A stretch of 64,000 nucleotides of DNA. Source: Symsagittifera roscoffensis. Taxonomy: Eukaryota; Xenacoelomorpha; Acoela; Convolutidae. The stretch covers positions 45,265,629 to 45,329,628 of the forward strand of contig NC_087067.1 in NCBI RefSeq assembly GCF_963678635.1, in the 5' to 3' direction. This document shows, one piece after another, positions 35,735-47,936 of the stretch (position 1 is the first letter of the stretch; each line of letters starts with the position of its first letter). The notes beneath the pieces were generated by a model that saw nothing but the letters and a program-made list of their open reading frames with translations, did not search any database and was not told where the DNA came from. A program made the position numbers and the translations under genes.

Positions 35735-36300
35735 ATGTTTAACTTCTTAAGTAAATACGCATGCAAAATGCAGCTGTACTTAAAACCCTTTTACAACATT
35801 CTTAGACAGCAAAATAATTTCGAATGGACAACAGAACATCAAAAACGATTCAAAAAGATAAGAACTCTTCTCACCGAACAATTATCAACACAATTCCAGA
35901 TCCCGACCAACCATTTTATGCCATGTGTGACGCCTCAAACTTTGGCATTGGCGCAGTATTATTTCAATCTCACAATGGAACAAATAAAATGAACCTAATT
36001 TCAGCAAACTCTAGGCTATTCACACAAGCTGAACATAGACTCTCTACACTTATGAGAGAATGCACAGCCATAAAATATACACTTACAGAATATGAATTTT
36101 TAATACTTGGATCTAAACATCCAATAGTTTATTTACAGACCATAAACCAATAACTTTTCTTTTTACACAAAAATCAAACCCAAACCATAGAATTTACAAA
36201 TTTTAACTAATTTTAATGAAATTTCCAAAGTTACATATTGTTCGGACAATAGGAAAAACCTCGCACTACCCGATACTCTCAGTAGAAAAACACTACCTGA
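35735..36300 (+). pseudogene. RNase H domain (frameshifted)
   Basis: It starts with a connection segment (MFNFLSKYACKMQLYLKPF, 35735 on) and NFEWTTEHQKRFKKI. In the next frame FYAMCDASNFGIGAVLFQ carries the first catalytic Asp, followed by STLMRECTAIKYTLTEYEF with the conserved Glu. The later TDH-type Asp motif is out of frame near 36140. It removes RNA from RNA-DNA hybrids in intact elements, but is broken here by at least two frame changes. Confidence 0.8.
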
Positions 36301-36986
36301 ATTATTAACACGAAAAATTGAATTAGCACAAAATATAAAATTTTTCCTTGCAAAAGATGAAACATCACCAAGATTACAATGCAAATATGCAGTAAAAACT
36401 GATGTAGACCAATCACAAATAAATATTCGACAACATTTTCCACTATACCTAGATCGTCAAAATAATCATTACGAAATAGATTTATTAGGAAAATCAACAT
36501 TCAAACCGATACCATACTCCTCATGGATAAAAAAAAAAAACACACAGTAAAAACCAGTCAAACAAAAATTTATTTAAAAAAAAGATCTGTTCCCTTTAAA
36601 AGAAAAAGAAAATCTCACTGACAATATCAATTTATGAGGCCCACCAATTAACGATTCAAATTATACAATCAACTATGTTTTCAGTTTTCATGACCCACTA
36701 GATACAATACCTCTATCCAAAATAGAAATCTAAAAATCTTTTCTACCAAGAACAGAAAAAAAACACTCGAATTGTTACAAAAACATCGAAACCTTAACCC
36801 AGTCATCAGAAATGAAAATCTTGGCACAATTAGAAAACCAAGCCGATTTAAGCCGATACTACCATACTAGGAAACAAAAACCTTCTTCGATGTTACAGAA
36901 AACTTAACAACACCACTATCAATGAAACCACAGATATCCGAGAATACCAAACAACTGATATCAAAGTACCCTGGTTACACTTAAGT

Positions 36987-38160
36987 ATGATGTTTACAGC
37001 TATTCATACCTCGCACTCTTTACACACTAAAGGACACTCAGGAGCAGAAAAAATATACTCAAACTTTATACAAAAAATTTATTTGCCAAATGCACCAATT
37101 CGGAAAAAAGTATTGTGCAACAATTACATAACATGTCAATTAAACAAACCATACCCAAACCAAAAACAGATCTCAGAAAAACAGGATTATAAGGCCCAAA
37201 GTTTATATTTTAATCACAGAATTTCTTTTGACACAAATGGACAAATATCACCATCCTCAGAAGGAAACTCATATTAAGTGGTAATAGTAAATGCGTTTAC
37301 ATACTACGTAGCACTTAACCCAGTAACTCATTGTAACGCTTGTTATGCATATACAAAACTTTATGAACACTGGATAGCAAAATTTGGTTTACCCGAAATC
37401 CTTGTCACAGACAATGGCACTGAATTTATGAACAAAGAAATCATTACACTATGCCACTTATATAACATTAAACACAAACCACGTACATCTCGCGCACCGT
37501 GGACTAATGGATTAGTCGAAGGCATGAACCGTTCACTACAAGAAAATCTTAGATGTATAATTAATGGAAATGACACACAATATACCGAATGGTCAACAGA
37601 TGTAAAACTATTCCCACTATCTTATAATTCACAAACCACAACAAAATTAGGACTATCATCCTATGAAATGGTTTTCAACCAAAATCAACGGACACCAATA
37701 ATGTTCACAGCACTTTCTTCAAAAAATACACAAGGTTATTGCCAACCTACTAAAGAATCAATATGTTATAATCTACCACTACATACTCACGATGAAGATC
37801 ATTTTAAAATGCACAAAATTTAAAACTAGCTTCCGGTCGCACACCGAATGAATTTTAAACAGAGATAAAAAACAGAGAAAAAAATTACCAAAAAGTAACA
37901 AAAAATTTTTTACAAAGACAAAATATTAATTCTCAAATAAATTCCCAATTGACCTCAGCTACAAATTTAAAAATTGGAACAAATATTTTATTTCCAAGTT
38001 TTACAACATAAAAAGAAATTTCTAAGAAACTTCAACCACTCCGAAAAGGACCGTATCAAATAATTGATAAACCCACTGATGTAATATACAAACCTACAGA
38101 CTTAAACAAAAAAGAAAATTTCAACATCGAAACAATCTTTTAATTTTTTATCCGAAAGAG
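36987..38160 (+). pseudogene. Integrase (zinc finger, D35E core, GPY segment)
   Basis: The zinc-finger segment at 36987-37180 has H-x6-H around HSLHTKGHSG. Its C-terminal Cys pair is damaged: YITC stands where CITC-type spacing is expected. The core starts with FDTNGQI (first Asp, ~37228). A stop at 37275-37277 interrupts it, then the frame runs open for 181 codons with TDNGTEF and GLVEGMN, whose Asp and Glu are exactly 35 residues apart. The catalytic triad is therefore intact in sequence. After more stops a C-terminal piece with KLQPLRKGPYQIID (~38030-38080) shows the GPY-type motif of gypsy integrases. Confidence 0.87.
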
Positions 38161-39869
38161 TACGCACTTCGAGAACTTAATGAATTATACTCTTTTACAG
38201 GACTAAAAATTATTAAAAATAGCTCAAAACAAAATCAGAATCAAAGCACTTATATGCACCCCATCCAAAAACAATTAGATAAAAAGGACAAAGAACTTAC
38301 CAAACAAAAATCAAAAATGTAGACAACAAAAAGATACATCAAACAGAAAGGAAAATCGAAAATTAGAAGAAAAAATTATACCACAAGTTCAAAAAAAAAA
38401 TCTTCACATAGACAATCATCGCGACAATCATCACAAAAAGATTACAAAACATTCATCCCACAATCTAAAATATTAAAGAAAGTTGAATTTCAAAAACCAT
38501 TTTAAATTAAATAACATTTTCAGCTCTTGAAAATATTTTCATGGACCGAACAGTTTCTCAAAACTCATGTTGAAAAGCACTTGAACAAACTAGTTCAAAT
38601 TCAGCCAATCAGAAGCTTTTCCAAATCATCACCTCATTTTTAACACGACTTCTCTAGCCGACAAAAAACCAACCTCAAGATAATCTCTAACTATAACTAA
38701 AAGACCTCCAGGTCAGAAACAAGCAAACCACTAAACTTTGACACCTGAAATAAACAAAGTTTCAATACTACAACCCTCTTCTATCAAGTAGTACAAAGAT
38801 CAACAATATTGTCCCAACGTAGACCTCAAAAACCCCTCAGGCAAAAATATTAAATTTGCCCAAAAAACAAAATGAACATGATGATTAAGCCTAAAGTACG
38901 AACATCTCTCAGATACCCCCAAACATCCAATAACTAACAACAAAACCAGGAAGACACTTAAGAGCCCTCCAAACTTTCCCTTCTCAAAAATTGCCGAAAT
39001 CCAAACCACTTGTGAAAAAATCAATAAATAATCCGACCACACTTGATTTTTGCCTCAAAAATTTAAAATTGATATACGAAGAAATCACTTTATCAAATGC
39101 TCGTTTCTCAAACAATTCAGAAATTTCATATTATACTTTCAAATCTTTTTTCAATTTTTTCCAATTTTTTCAAATCTTGTATATTTTTCATTTCCGACAT
39201 TTTAGAAAAATTCATCCTCACCCTGATAATTTTTTGCAACTTTTTCATCATTTTTCAATCCCAAACCCCAAACCTACGTAAATTTCTCAAAAATCTTTGA
39301 CCACCTTTTCAGGTACGGTATTTCAAATAACTATCTAAATGTTCCAACATCTATTCAGTAGAACAGATGTTTTTCTGCTGTTTATAAAATTTCTCACATT
39401 TTTGACAACGCTGATATTGACAGTATCTAAATTTAAAAAGAAGTTTAGAGTAACTTTCGCATTAGCAACGATACTTTAATCCTTTTCCTTGAAAAATACT
39501 ACAATAAACATGAAATTACTTCTTAAATAAGAAATTTTCCAAAAATTTAAAAAAATTGCTAATCAACAACCCTCACATCAGTTCCCATCAACAACGTCCC
39601 AGGAACCTCCAACAACACCAACAAACGCTCACACAAATAACCATCAATCATCAACACGCATCTCTTTTCAAGACAATCCATATACATTTGAAGAAAGACA
39701 CGCACGATTGTCCGAACTACTAGAACCAGTAATTTGGCAAGCATCGCTGAGCGAACCACAATACGAACCAGTATATAATATATAACAAGATCTGAATAGA
39801 GCAAGACATCAAAGTCAAACTCAAAACACACTAGAAATAAATCGACAAATTACTCATCCAAGACGAAAT
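38161..39869 (+). other. Post-pol spacer of the large element
   Basis: An A/C-rich stretch with only short frames. A lysine-rich run of codons (38280-38520) may be the tail of pol. A pyrimidine-rich segment (39110-39250) reads as Phe/Ile-rich peptide in two frames and looks like low complexity. I cannot assign any protein family. Confidence 0.4.
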
Positions 39870-40217
39870 TTGCAAAACCCCAGAGTTCAATTCAACATAC
39901 CTCATTCACCAACAACAAATCCTTTAAACCTTTTTAGCAGTACAATTCAGAGTACCCCACAGACTCCATCACAACAAAACACATCAAATATCCCATCAGA
40001 TTTTTTAGGTTCAACTCCTACATCTGACCAAATCAGAGAAAGCCCTTTTAATCCCCCAGCCACTGCAGAACAACTCCCTTGTTGGGTGACGCATGTTTTT
40101 CCTCAAGGCGAACCAAACTTAGTGAATGATCCCATAGAAGTTTCATCTGACACATCATTGTCACTACCTGAAACTCTTTCACTTCTTTCAACCCCTTATT
40201 TAATAAAAATTTCATAA
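39870..40217 (+). CDS. Unknown Pro/Ser/Thr-rich frame after pol
   Basis: A 115-codon open frame rich in Pro, Ser, Thr, Asn and Gln (NIPHSPTTNPLNLF; later VTHVFPQGEPN), without membrane segment or cysteine pattern. It sits between integrase and the env-like gene in the same orientation, where gypsy elements place the start of a third gene. Its composition resembles that of the frame at 43695. It may be an accessory protein or the 5' part of the env-like transcript. Function unknown. Confidence 0.35.
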   Translation: MQNPRVQFNIPHSPTTNPLNLFSSTIQSTPQTPSQQNTSNIPSDFLGSTPTSDQIRESPFNPPATAEQLPCWVTHVFPQGEPNLVNDPIEVSSDTSLSLPETLSLLSTPYLIKIS

Positions 40218-40239
40218 ACACCTCTTCCACCGAATTTTC

Positions 40240-41097
40240 CTACGAATCTCGACGCCAGGTATAAAGAAAATTCAACAAAAAACATACAACTACGATTAGA
40301 TTGGAATACAATTGTAGCACCCCCTCCATTATTTGGACAACGTCACGAAATTCACAGATTACACAACTGGGCACTGAACAGGTTACAATACCGACAAGAC
40401 ATTCACAAAGTTATTCAAGACCATAATATACAAATACTTACACAAGACAACTTGACGCTAAAATTTGAAATCACAGTAAAACTAAATAATATAATTCATC
40501 ATCTCTTACGCCTAGCCCCTCCAAATATATCAGCTCAATCTTTACCTCCCCCGTTTATAACTACAGAAATAATCTACAAATACGATAGATACACAAAGAA
40601 GACAATTGGATATATCACCTTTTAAAAACCATATTCAGGACTATCGTACACATGTATTTTTCAAAGATACCATATTTCAGATTCTTTTGTGTTTCAATTT
40701 TTCAAAACCAGATCACACCAATCCTACCCCTCGAACAGGACCTCAGGATTTACTAGTCACCAGAACATGAAGGAAAAACATTACACAAGTATGCAATAAA
40801 CCAAGTCACTCAATGTGAATCCGAACCACAATCAATCGAAACAACAAATGTAATAGCAACAGCTTACTCTAAAGCACGAGCTACAACACTAACAGGATAT
40901 AAATTCACAGCGGCATTTTCCGCAAAGAAAGTTCATTGTTCCCAAGTCTCAAACAGAAACAAAAACAGATTAGATCATGAATCTTTCTATCAAAGTAACA
41001 TTAAAAGAATATTGCACCTCAGCCCTGATGATCGCAAAAACGAACTTGAAAGATTAAAAATCACATCAAATAAAGGCAAAACAGAAAACTAGTAAAT
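40240..41097 (+). pseudogene. Decayed start of the env-like region
   Basis: A reading frame is traceable from ~40250 to 40625 (with APPPLFGQRHEIHRLH and LLRLAPPNISAQ) before a stop. After that, stops accumulate up to 41097. It probably belongs to the 5' part of the gene continued at 41098. Confidence 0.35.
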
Positions 41098-42781
41098 TTG
41101 CAAGTTTTTCCAGACTCAGCACATCAAGCTGAACTTGAAAAATACCAAGGTCATATAAGATTGGATAAAAAGTACCCATATAACGGCGCACACGGACGAT
41201 TAACCTATGACATGCACGATAAACACTGGATACCACACATTGGCATAAATAACCCATCAAACTGCAAAGCAGACACAAAAAACAAAGGATACCAAGAGAT
41301 CATGTTTTTCGATTGGAAAATACAACTCGAAAAAATACAACTCACACGAGATTTATCAGACAACACAATGATCTATCAAGGAATTAGATTACCTTGTAAA
41401 AACGACCAAGGATATTGCGATCCTACTACACGCACACAAGCAACAAATGACTGGTTCCCCGAAGACACCTGTACCACATTTCAAGTAGCAAAAATACACG
41501 CTAGAATGATAAAATTTCACCAAAAGTATTTTTTTGAATCAATCCTGTTTGAAGATGTAAGCCCTGATTAACTTAGACATAGTAATTTTAGATTTAGAAA
41601 CATCCATAATATAGAAAAAAAACTAACACATTTCCAAAGATACCCAGAAACTGAACTTGCATGTAAATACAACAAACCACTTTACGAAACACAATATTCA
41701 GAAATTCTAGTCGAATACGAAGACGGTTTTGACATGAATACAGGAAAATTAATTATACATGAAATGGCTACATCTCGTTCAACCACTGATGAAAACTCGT
41801 ATGTCCCAGTAAAATTTCAAAAGATTACAGGAAGAATTGGTTGAAAGTTGAAACCACAAGACAAAGACAGTACACGTTTACAAGAACTATCACTCACGAA
41901 CACAACTCATTTTGGCGCAATCCACTACGATATACACTTAGACCTGAAACTAGATTACACATTAAGTAGAATCTTTCAAGAAATGTCTTTGACAGAACTT
42001 GAAACAGTTCATCGAACTTGAACGCACGCAAATTTTACAATCACTTGCACTAGCAGTACTCAAAATCCCTTATGCATGATATTTATTGTCAGGAAACAGA
42101 TCAAATTTTTTTGACTACGAAAGAATTATATATTATGGTATTACACTTGTACCAAAAAAGTATCACCTTTATATGTTTTTGAAGATAAAAGATGCTATAA
42201 AAGAATCCCAAAATTCTACAAAAATAAAGTACATTTTGTTGATACACTCTCCCGCAGAATTTAATTTTGGGATACAACAGTCCCATGTGGATCACAAAAT
42301 AGCCACAATGTAGCAAAATTAGACCCTGACGAAGATAAATACTATCTTCTTACACCTTATCCTACACTCATGCAACTTCTCAAAAAATTTCTACCAGAAA
42401 GTATTAGAGCTATTTCCCGCAACCCCAATATTGTTTTACAATCAATCGGTACATATTCTAAATCCGACATCCAAATTACGCACAAAAACGGACACAAAAC
42501 AACGACAATCCATAGATCAAAACCTACGCAAACTTGCAGAAACAGCAGGCCTTTCAGACATATACGCACAAGACTATAGCGGATATTTTAAAGATATAAA
42601 AGATTACACTTACTTAATTGGCGAAAAATACAGACCACAAAATAAATCACCGGTAAATATTTTTAGTTTTGTAAATCTGAAAAACGAACTTCTTGCCTTT
42701 CTAGGATGGCCATATTACATCTTAGAAAAATTGACTATCTTATACGCAATGTTTAATTTTATTGGATTTCTTTTCTCATGA
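41098..42781 (+). pseudogene. Putative envelope-like gene, copy 1 (interrupted)
   Basis: A 157-codon frame (41098-41571) contains cysteines in LPCKNDQGYCDP and WFPEDTCTTF. The same frame continues with only three stops to ~42060. After frame changes it is picked up at 42431-42781, which ends in a hydrophobic segment (PYYILEKLTILYAMFNFIGFLFS) followed by a stop and a short Cys-containing tail. Position after pol, paired cysteines and a C-terminal membrane anchor are what an envelope glycoprotein of a gypsy-type element would show. I do not recognise a specific viral glycoprotein family, so the call is by architecture. The stops make this copy non-functional. Confidence 0.5.
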
Positions 42782-43430
42782 GTAAAAGGAATCTATAACA
42801 CATGCGCAATACATACACAAGTAAATCGACAAGCCAGCGTAGCTTGTATACTTTTTGCAGAATTTTTTGGAATTTTCCCCACATCAATAAACAAAATACT
42901 TTCAACAAATCTGAAAACTATCAACAAATCCCAACACATTTGATGACTCAAATTATAATACAAACGCATTACCTACGGCACCCCATTTGCCAAATCTACA
43001 TCATAATCAACCATTATCTTTGGTCTCACGAAATTTTTGAAACTTAGCAATCACAAACCCCCTAAACTTAAGACCCAGCAACTATATTATCCACAACTTT
43101 TAATTTTCTTGGATTTCTTTCTTCTCTCTTAAAAGGAATTTACAATACATGCGCAATACACACACAAGTAAATAAACAAGTGTAGCACGCATACTTTTTG
43201 CATGATTTATTGGAATATTCTCACCATCAATCAATAAAATTCTTTTAGACGCTCAAATTAAAGAATACAATACCAAGTTATCAACAACACCAAACAAGCA
43301 TGACGAATCATCCAACGATACGAAAACAACGCCTACAGCAACACAATTGCAAAAACTAAAGCATAATCATTCTCTATCATTGGTACCACGAAATTTCAGA
43401 TATTGCCCTAACAGACCTCATAACTTCGAG
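42750..43430 (+). repeat. Internal ~345-bp duplication at the 3' end of the env-like gene
   Basis: 42750-43090 and 43095-43430 align along their length: 'ggatttctttt', 'aaaaggaat(c/t)ta', 'acatgcgcaataca', 'acacaagtaaat' and, further on, '(c/t)ggt(c/a)(t/c)cacgaaattt'. They differ at many sites, so this is much older than the 5-kb duplication that contains it. It repeats the membrane-anchor tail segment. Confidence 0.7.
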
Positions 43431-43694
43431 ATCTAATTATCCACAAAGCCTAATTCAACACAAAATAACCCAACAACCCAACATGGATGACACACACGAA
43501 TAAATTATAGAACAACGTTATACCACTAATTTTCGTTCTCAGAACAACTATCTTTTTAACCTACGATGAGCCGCCAGGTTGAATCCCTCCATCGATCAAT
43601 TTCCCAACCAGCCAACCTCCAGAACAACCTCCCCATCATCCCACTTTTTGCTTTCCCCCCACCTCAGTAACCTCATCATAACAATTCATCCAGC

Positions 43695-44324
43695 ATGGAA
43701 TCAGATACTAATTTCAACACCACAGTATATAACACTATCTCCCAATTTAACAACTCCGATATCGAAACACCCGACGAATTTGCCAACTCTGAACCCAGTC
43801 CATCTACATTTTCCCAACCTCCCTTTCAACCCATCCATTCCCATGTCAAAATTGAACTCCCTTCCCCTCCTTCTCGCATTTCATATGTTACACCCATATA
43901 TTCCCCTCTAACCAGTGAACCATCCGATAATAACGACCAAGATCACAGACAAACATCACACGAACTTGATAACTTCATAACACTACAACAACAATTACAA
44001 CACCCTCAAACACTGACTATTCACCAACTCTCACGATCTATAACATCATCCACCCCATCAACCCCAACCCCCTCTTCAAATTATACATCCTCCCAAAACC
44101 CGACTTCCTCATCAACCCCGTCCTCTAGTACAAACTGCGCTTACCGAACCTCTAAAAGAAAATTCTTAAATACTCAATTCCCATCTGACCCAGGAACATC
44201 CACCACATTCGTCAACCATCCACTTCACACTAATACCAAAGAATTCCTCCAAATATGTCAACCCTTTTCCCCCAATATACGTACTTTCATTCAGACTCCA
44301 ATGATGAGAAACCCAATTATTTAA
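43695..44324 (+). CDS. Unknown Ser/Thr/Pro-rich frame, copy 1
   Basis: 209 uninterrupted codons from an ATG (MESDTNFNTTVYNT). An acidic N-terminus is followed by a long Pro/Ser/Thr region (ITSSTPSTPTPSSNYTSSQ) and a short basic patch (RTSKRKF). There is no signal peptide, membrane segment or zinc-binding pattern. Such composition suits a disordered regulatory or phospho-protein, but no family is recognised. A second frame (44255-44473) continues across its end in another register, so the ancestral frame may have been longer and shifted. It is notable for staying open in an element whose gag and pol are wrecked. Confidence 0.45.
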   Translation: MESDTNFNTTVYNTISQFNNSDIETPDEFANSEPSPSTFSQPPFQPIHSHVKIELPSPPSRISYVTPIYSPLTSEPSDNNDQDHRQTSHELDNFITLQQQLQHPQTLTIHQLSRSITSSTPSTPTPSSNYTSSQNPTSSSTPSSSTNCAYRTSKRKFLNTQFPSDPGTSTTFVNHPLHTNTKEFLQICQPFSPNIRTFIQTPMMRNPII

Positions 44325-44693
44325 ACGAGCATGTTTTATACCCTACAGTTTCAGGGACATCTAATTACCACTTTACTAATCCACTATCACTACCACTATA
44401 TAACACCGCTTATGATGATGAAGTATGTAGCACCAAACTCTATCTTCTAACAACAGCACTAACCCTAAAATGATTTACGCAAACAGGATACAGACAATCA
44501 CTAATCAAATGCACTGCACCTAAAGATAATGATTATTCTATCGATTATTAGGATCATAACATCATTCGACCTAATGAAGACATCTTCCTAAACAACGACC
44601 CCAACTAACTAAAAAAATATTCATCAAGACCCCATAAACCTTCACTCTCAACTTCTTTAATAAAAAGTATGACAACGTCATCTCAGCAGCACT

Positions 44694-45323
44694 ATGAAAA
44701 ATTCAAACTTTCAGAAATTTAACCACTTTTCACTAACCTTTCATTTCCTCACACCCAAAAAACGTGATTTGCACTGTTCACTCGAAATCATGTTACGAAC
44801 TAAACAAAAACACACATACACTTACTACAAGTTCATTCAACACCACTGCACTCTCAATGCACCAGCACGACAACCTCACCATAGATATCAATACATTAAC
44901 TCTAAATACACTTCACCATTTTTTCTTAACTTCACCTATTGTATTAAAGACACTAACTTACAAAGCATCCTCCAAAATTATGATCTCATTGCCCAGATGT
45001 ATATCTTCTGTCCCCCAACCAAACTCCAAAATGTAGACGAATCCCGCCCACTAATTGTCCCTCATGAAATCCTCCAGCCCGTTGAAGTCCCAATCCTAGA
45101 ATTCATATATAACACTCGCTATAATCACAAACTATATAATCTTATTCAAACCACTCCGTATGAACAATCACCTCACACTCAAGAGCACAACGTCGTTACA
45201 GCAATCGAATTGCTTTGGCCACTTCTGCAAACTAAACACATCATTCGTTTGCTAGCTAAACTACTAACCTCATCTGATATCATCCACGATGTTATTCCCC
45301 ATGGCTTCTTCACAGACAATTAG
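44694..45323 (+). CDS. Unknown 209-codon frame, copy 1
   Basis: It begins MKNSNFQKFN. It is rich in His, Tyr, Thr and Leu, with an ordered-looking second half (SRPLIVPHEILQPVEVPILEF, then AIELLWPLLQTKHIIRLLAKLL). It is in the same register as the frame at 43695, with stops between, so the two could be parts of one former gene. No domain is recognised. A 90-codon overlapping frame (44764-45036) is a shadow or the result of a shift. Confidence 0.4.
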   Translation: MKNSNFQKFNHFSLTFHFLTPKKRDLHCSLEIMLRTKQKHTYTYYKFIQHHCTLNAPARQPHHRYQYINSKYTSPFFLNFTYCIKDTNLQSILQNYDLIAQMYIFCPPTKLQNVDESRPLIVPHEILQPVEVPILEFIYNTRYNHKLYNLIQTTPYEQSPHTQEHNVVTAIELLWPLLQTKHIIRLLAKLLTSSDIIHDVIPHGFFTDN

Positions 45324-46175
45324 GTGATATAAATTCAATATTTCAATAATAAATTCAAAGAACACGAACCATTCTTTTTCAATGTTTTCTTTTTTATTCA
45401 TAGGCACAATCATCAATCATCTACGAAACAAAAACAATTTAAAAAAGAGAAACTTTTTATCAATTCATAAATTTGTATTCAAAAATTCAAAAACTGAAGC
45501 AAAAAAATTATCACGTGCAAGGCAGTAAATTGATATATAAATTCTTTTCCCTAAAGCAGTAAATATTCATACAAATGAAAGTAAATTAATAAATTCAACC
45601 CCCAAATCAAGCAGTAAACTTCATAATTTTCAAGTAGTAAATTAATAAAAATTGTTCATAAATTGGAGATAGCAGTACTTACCTTTTTAAAGACGCATCT
45701 TCATATTCTCTCGCCCACAACTTCTATCCAAATTCTCACTGCTCGCCCACAATGAATTGCTTAAAATAATGAACTTAAGATTTATGTTTCACTGATAACA
45801 ACTCTAACAAGTTTTAACACGTTTCAAACTTTCCTTTAAATCGGTTGGAAAGGAATTATATAATAATCCAAACTAACCAACTAAACATAAAAAACCACAA
45901 CCTAGCAGCATGAGTAAGAAAAGAAAATCCACGGTATCCAAACTTGATTAACACGAGCTTAGAACTAGACAAATTAAACTTTTAAGTCTGAACACAAAAG
46001 AACAAAACACCAAAAAGTCGAAAGACAAACCCAAAACATACAATTTGATTTTTAGGAAAAAAACAAAACTAGGACAACAAAAGAAAACACTAGTAATAAA
46101 AAAATAGCATGAAAGGTTGAACTAGAACAGGACCCTCCAAAAAGAGAGCATGAAATTATACCCTCAATTATGGTC
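45324..46175 (+). other. Non-coding tail of the duplicated unit, with 'agcagtaaa' repeats
   Basis: Between 45515 and 45650 five variants of 'a(g)cagtaaa' recur (ggcagtaaattg, agcagtaaatatt, gaaagtaaatt, agcagtaaactt, agtagtaaatt). Two 'ctcgcccacaa' words follow at ~45711 and ~45743. No open frame is credible here. It could be the 3' untranslated part of the accessory transcripts. Confidence 0.5.
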
Positions 46176-46252
46176 AGCCCTGATGATCGCAAAAACGAAC
46201 TTGAAAGATTGAAAATCACATCAAATAAAGGCAAAACAGAAAACTAGTAAAT

Positions 46253-47936
46253 TTGCAAGTTTTTCCAGACTCAGCACATCAAGCTGAACTTGAAAAATAC
46301 CAAGGTCATATAAGATTGGATAAAAAGTACCCATATAACGGCGCACACGGACGATTAACCTATGACATGCACGATAAACACTGGATACCACACATTGGCA
46401 TAAATAACCCATCAAACTGCAAAGCAGACACAAAAAACAAAGGATACCAAGAGATCATGTTTTTCGATTGGAAAATACAACTCGAAAAAATACAACTCAC
46501 ACGAGATTTATCAGACAACACAATGATCTATCAAGGAATTAGATTACCTTGTAAAAACGACCAAGGATATTGCGATCCTACTACACGCACACAAGCAACA
46601 AATGACTGGTTCCCCGAAGACACCTGTACCACATTTCAAGTAGCAAAAATACACGCTAGAATGATAAAATTTCACCAAAAGTTTTTTTTTGAATCAATCC
46701 TGTTTGAAGATGTAAGCCCTGATTAACTTAGACATAGTAATTTTAGATTTAGAAACATCCATAATATAGAAAAAAAACTAACACATTTCCAAAGATACCC
46801 AGAAACTGAACTTGCATGTAAATACAACAAACCACTTTACGAAACACAATATTCAGAAATTCTAGTCGAATACGAAGACGGTTTTGACATGAATACAGGA
46901 AAATTAATTATACATGAAATGGCTACATCTCGTTCAACCACTGATGAAAACTCGTATGTCCCAGTAAAATTTCAAAAGATTACAGGAAGAATTGGTTGAA
47001 AGTTGAAACCACAAGACAAAGACAGTACACGTTTACAAGAACTATCACTCACGAACACAACTCATTTTGGCGCAATCCACTACGATATACACTTAGACCT
47101 GAAACTAGATTACACATTAAGTAGAATCTTTCAAGAAATGTCTTTGACAGAACTTGAAACAGTTCATCGAACTTGAACGCACGCAAATTTTACAATCACT
47201 TGCACTAGCAGTACTCAAAATCCCTTATGCATGATATTTATTGTCAGGAAACAGATCAAATTTTATTGACTACGAAAGAATTATATATTATGGTATTACA
47301 CTTGTACCAAAAAAGTATCACCTTTATATGTTTTTGAAGATAAAAGATGCTATAAAAGAATCCCAAAATTCTACAAAAATAAAGTACATTTTGTTGATAC
47401 ACTCTCCCGCAGAATTTAATTTTGGGATACAACAGTCCCATGTGGATCACAAAATAGCCACAATGTAGCAAAATTAGACCCTGACGAAGATAAATACTAT
47501 CTTCTTACACCTTATCCTACACTCATGCAACTTCTCAAAAAATTTCTACCAGAAAGTATTAGAGCTATTTCCCGCAACCCCAATATTGTTTTACAATCAA
47601 TCGGTACATATTCTAAATCCGACATCCAAATTACGCACAAAAACGGACACAAAACAACGACAATCCATAGATCAAAACCTACGCAAACTTGCAGAAACAG
47701 CAGGCCTTTCAGACATATACGCACAAGACTATAGCGGATATTTTAAAGATATAAAAGATTACACTTACTTAATTGGCGAAAAATACAGACCACAAAATAA
47801 ATCACCGGTAAATATTTTTAGTTTTGTAAATCTGAAAAACGAACTTCTTGCCTTTCTAGGATGGCCATATTACATCTTAGAAAAATTGACTATCTTATAC
47901 GCAATGTTTAATTTTATTGGATTTCTTTTCTCATGA
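46253..47936 (+). pseudogene. Putative envelope-like gene fragment, copy 2
   Basis: The same frames and the same stops as 41098-42781, plus two residue changes (Tyr to Phe near 46682 and Phe to Ile near 47264). It lacks the upstream part of the gene because the duplication starts inside it. The shared stops show that the gene was already broken before it was duplicated. Confidence 0.5.

Larger units (their letters stand above)
41021..46175 (+). repeat. 5,155-bp tandem duplication, copy 1
   Basis: It begins agccctgatgatcgc and ends cctcaattatggtc. It is followed without a gap by copy 2, which is exactly the same length. I counted 12 single-base differences and no indels between the copies, about 0.2%. 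The unit spans the rest of the env-like gene, two further open frames and ~850 bp of non-coding tail. The outer boundaries share only 'tc' (cctc|agccc versus ggtc|agccc), so no long repeat drove the event. Confidence 0.95.

Noticed and set aside
36279..36500. Minus-strand hydrophobic frames in the large element (several, e.g. 36279, 39559, 41066) as membrane proteins
   Set aside because: They are reverse readings of A-rich + strand sequence, where Lys/Asn/Gln codons become Phe/Leu/Val/Ile on the other strand.
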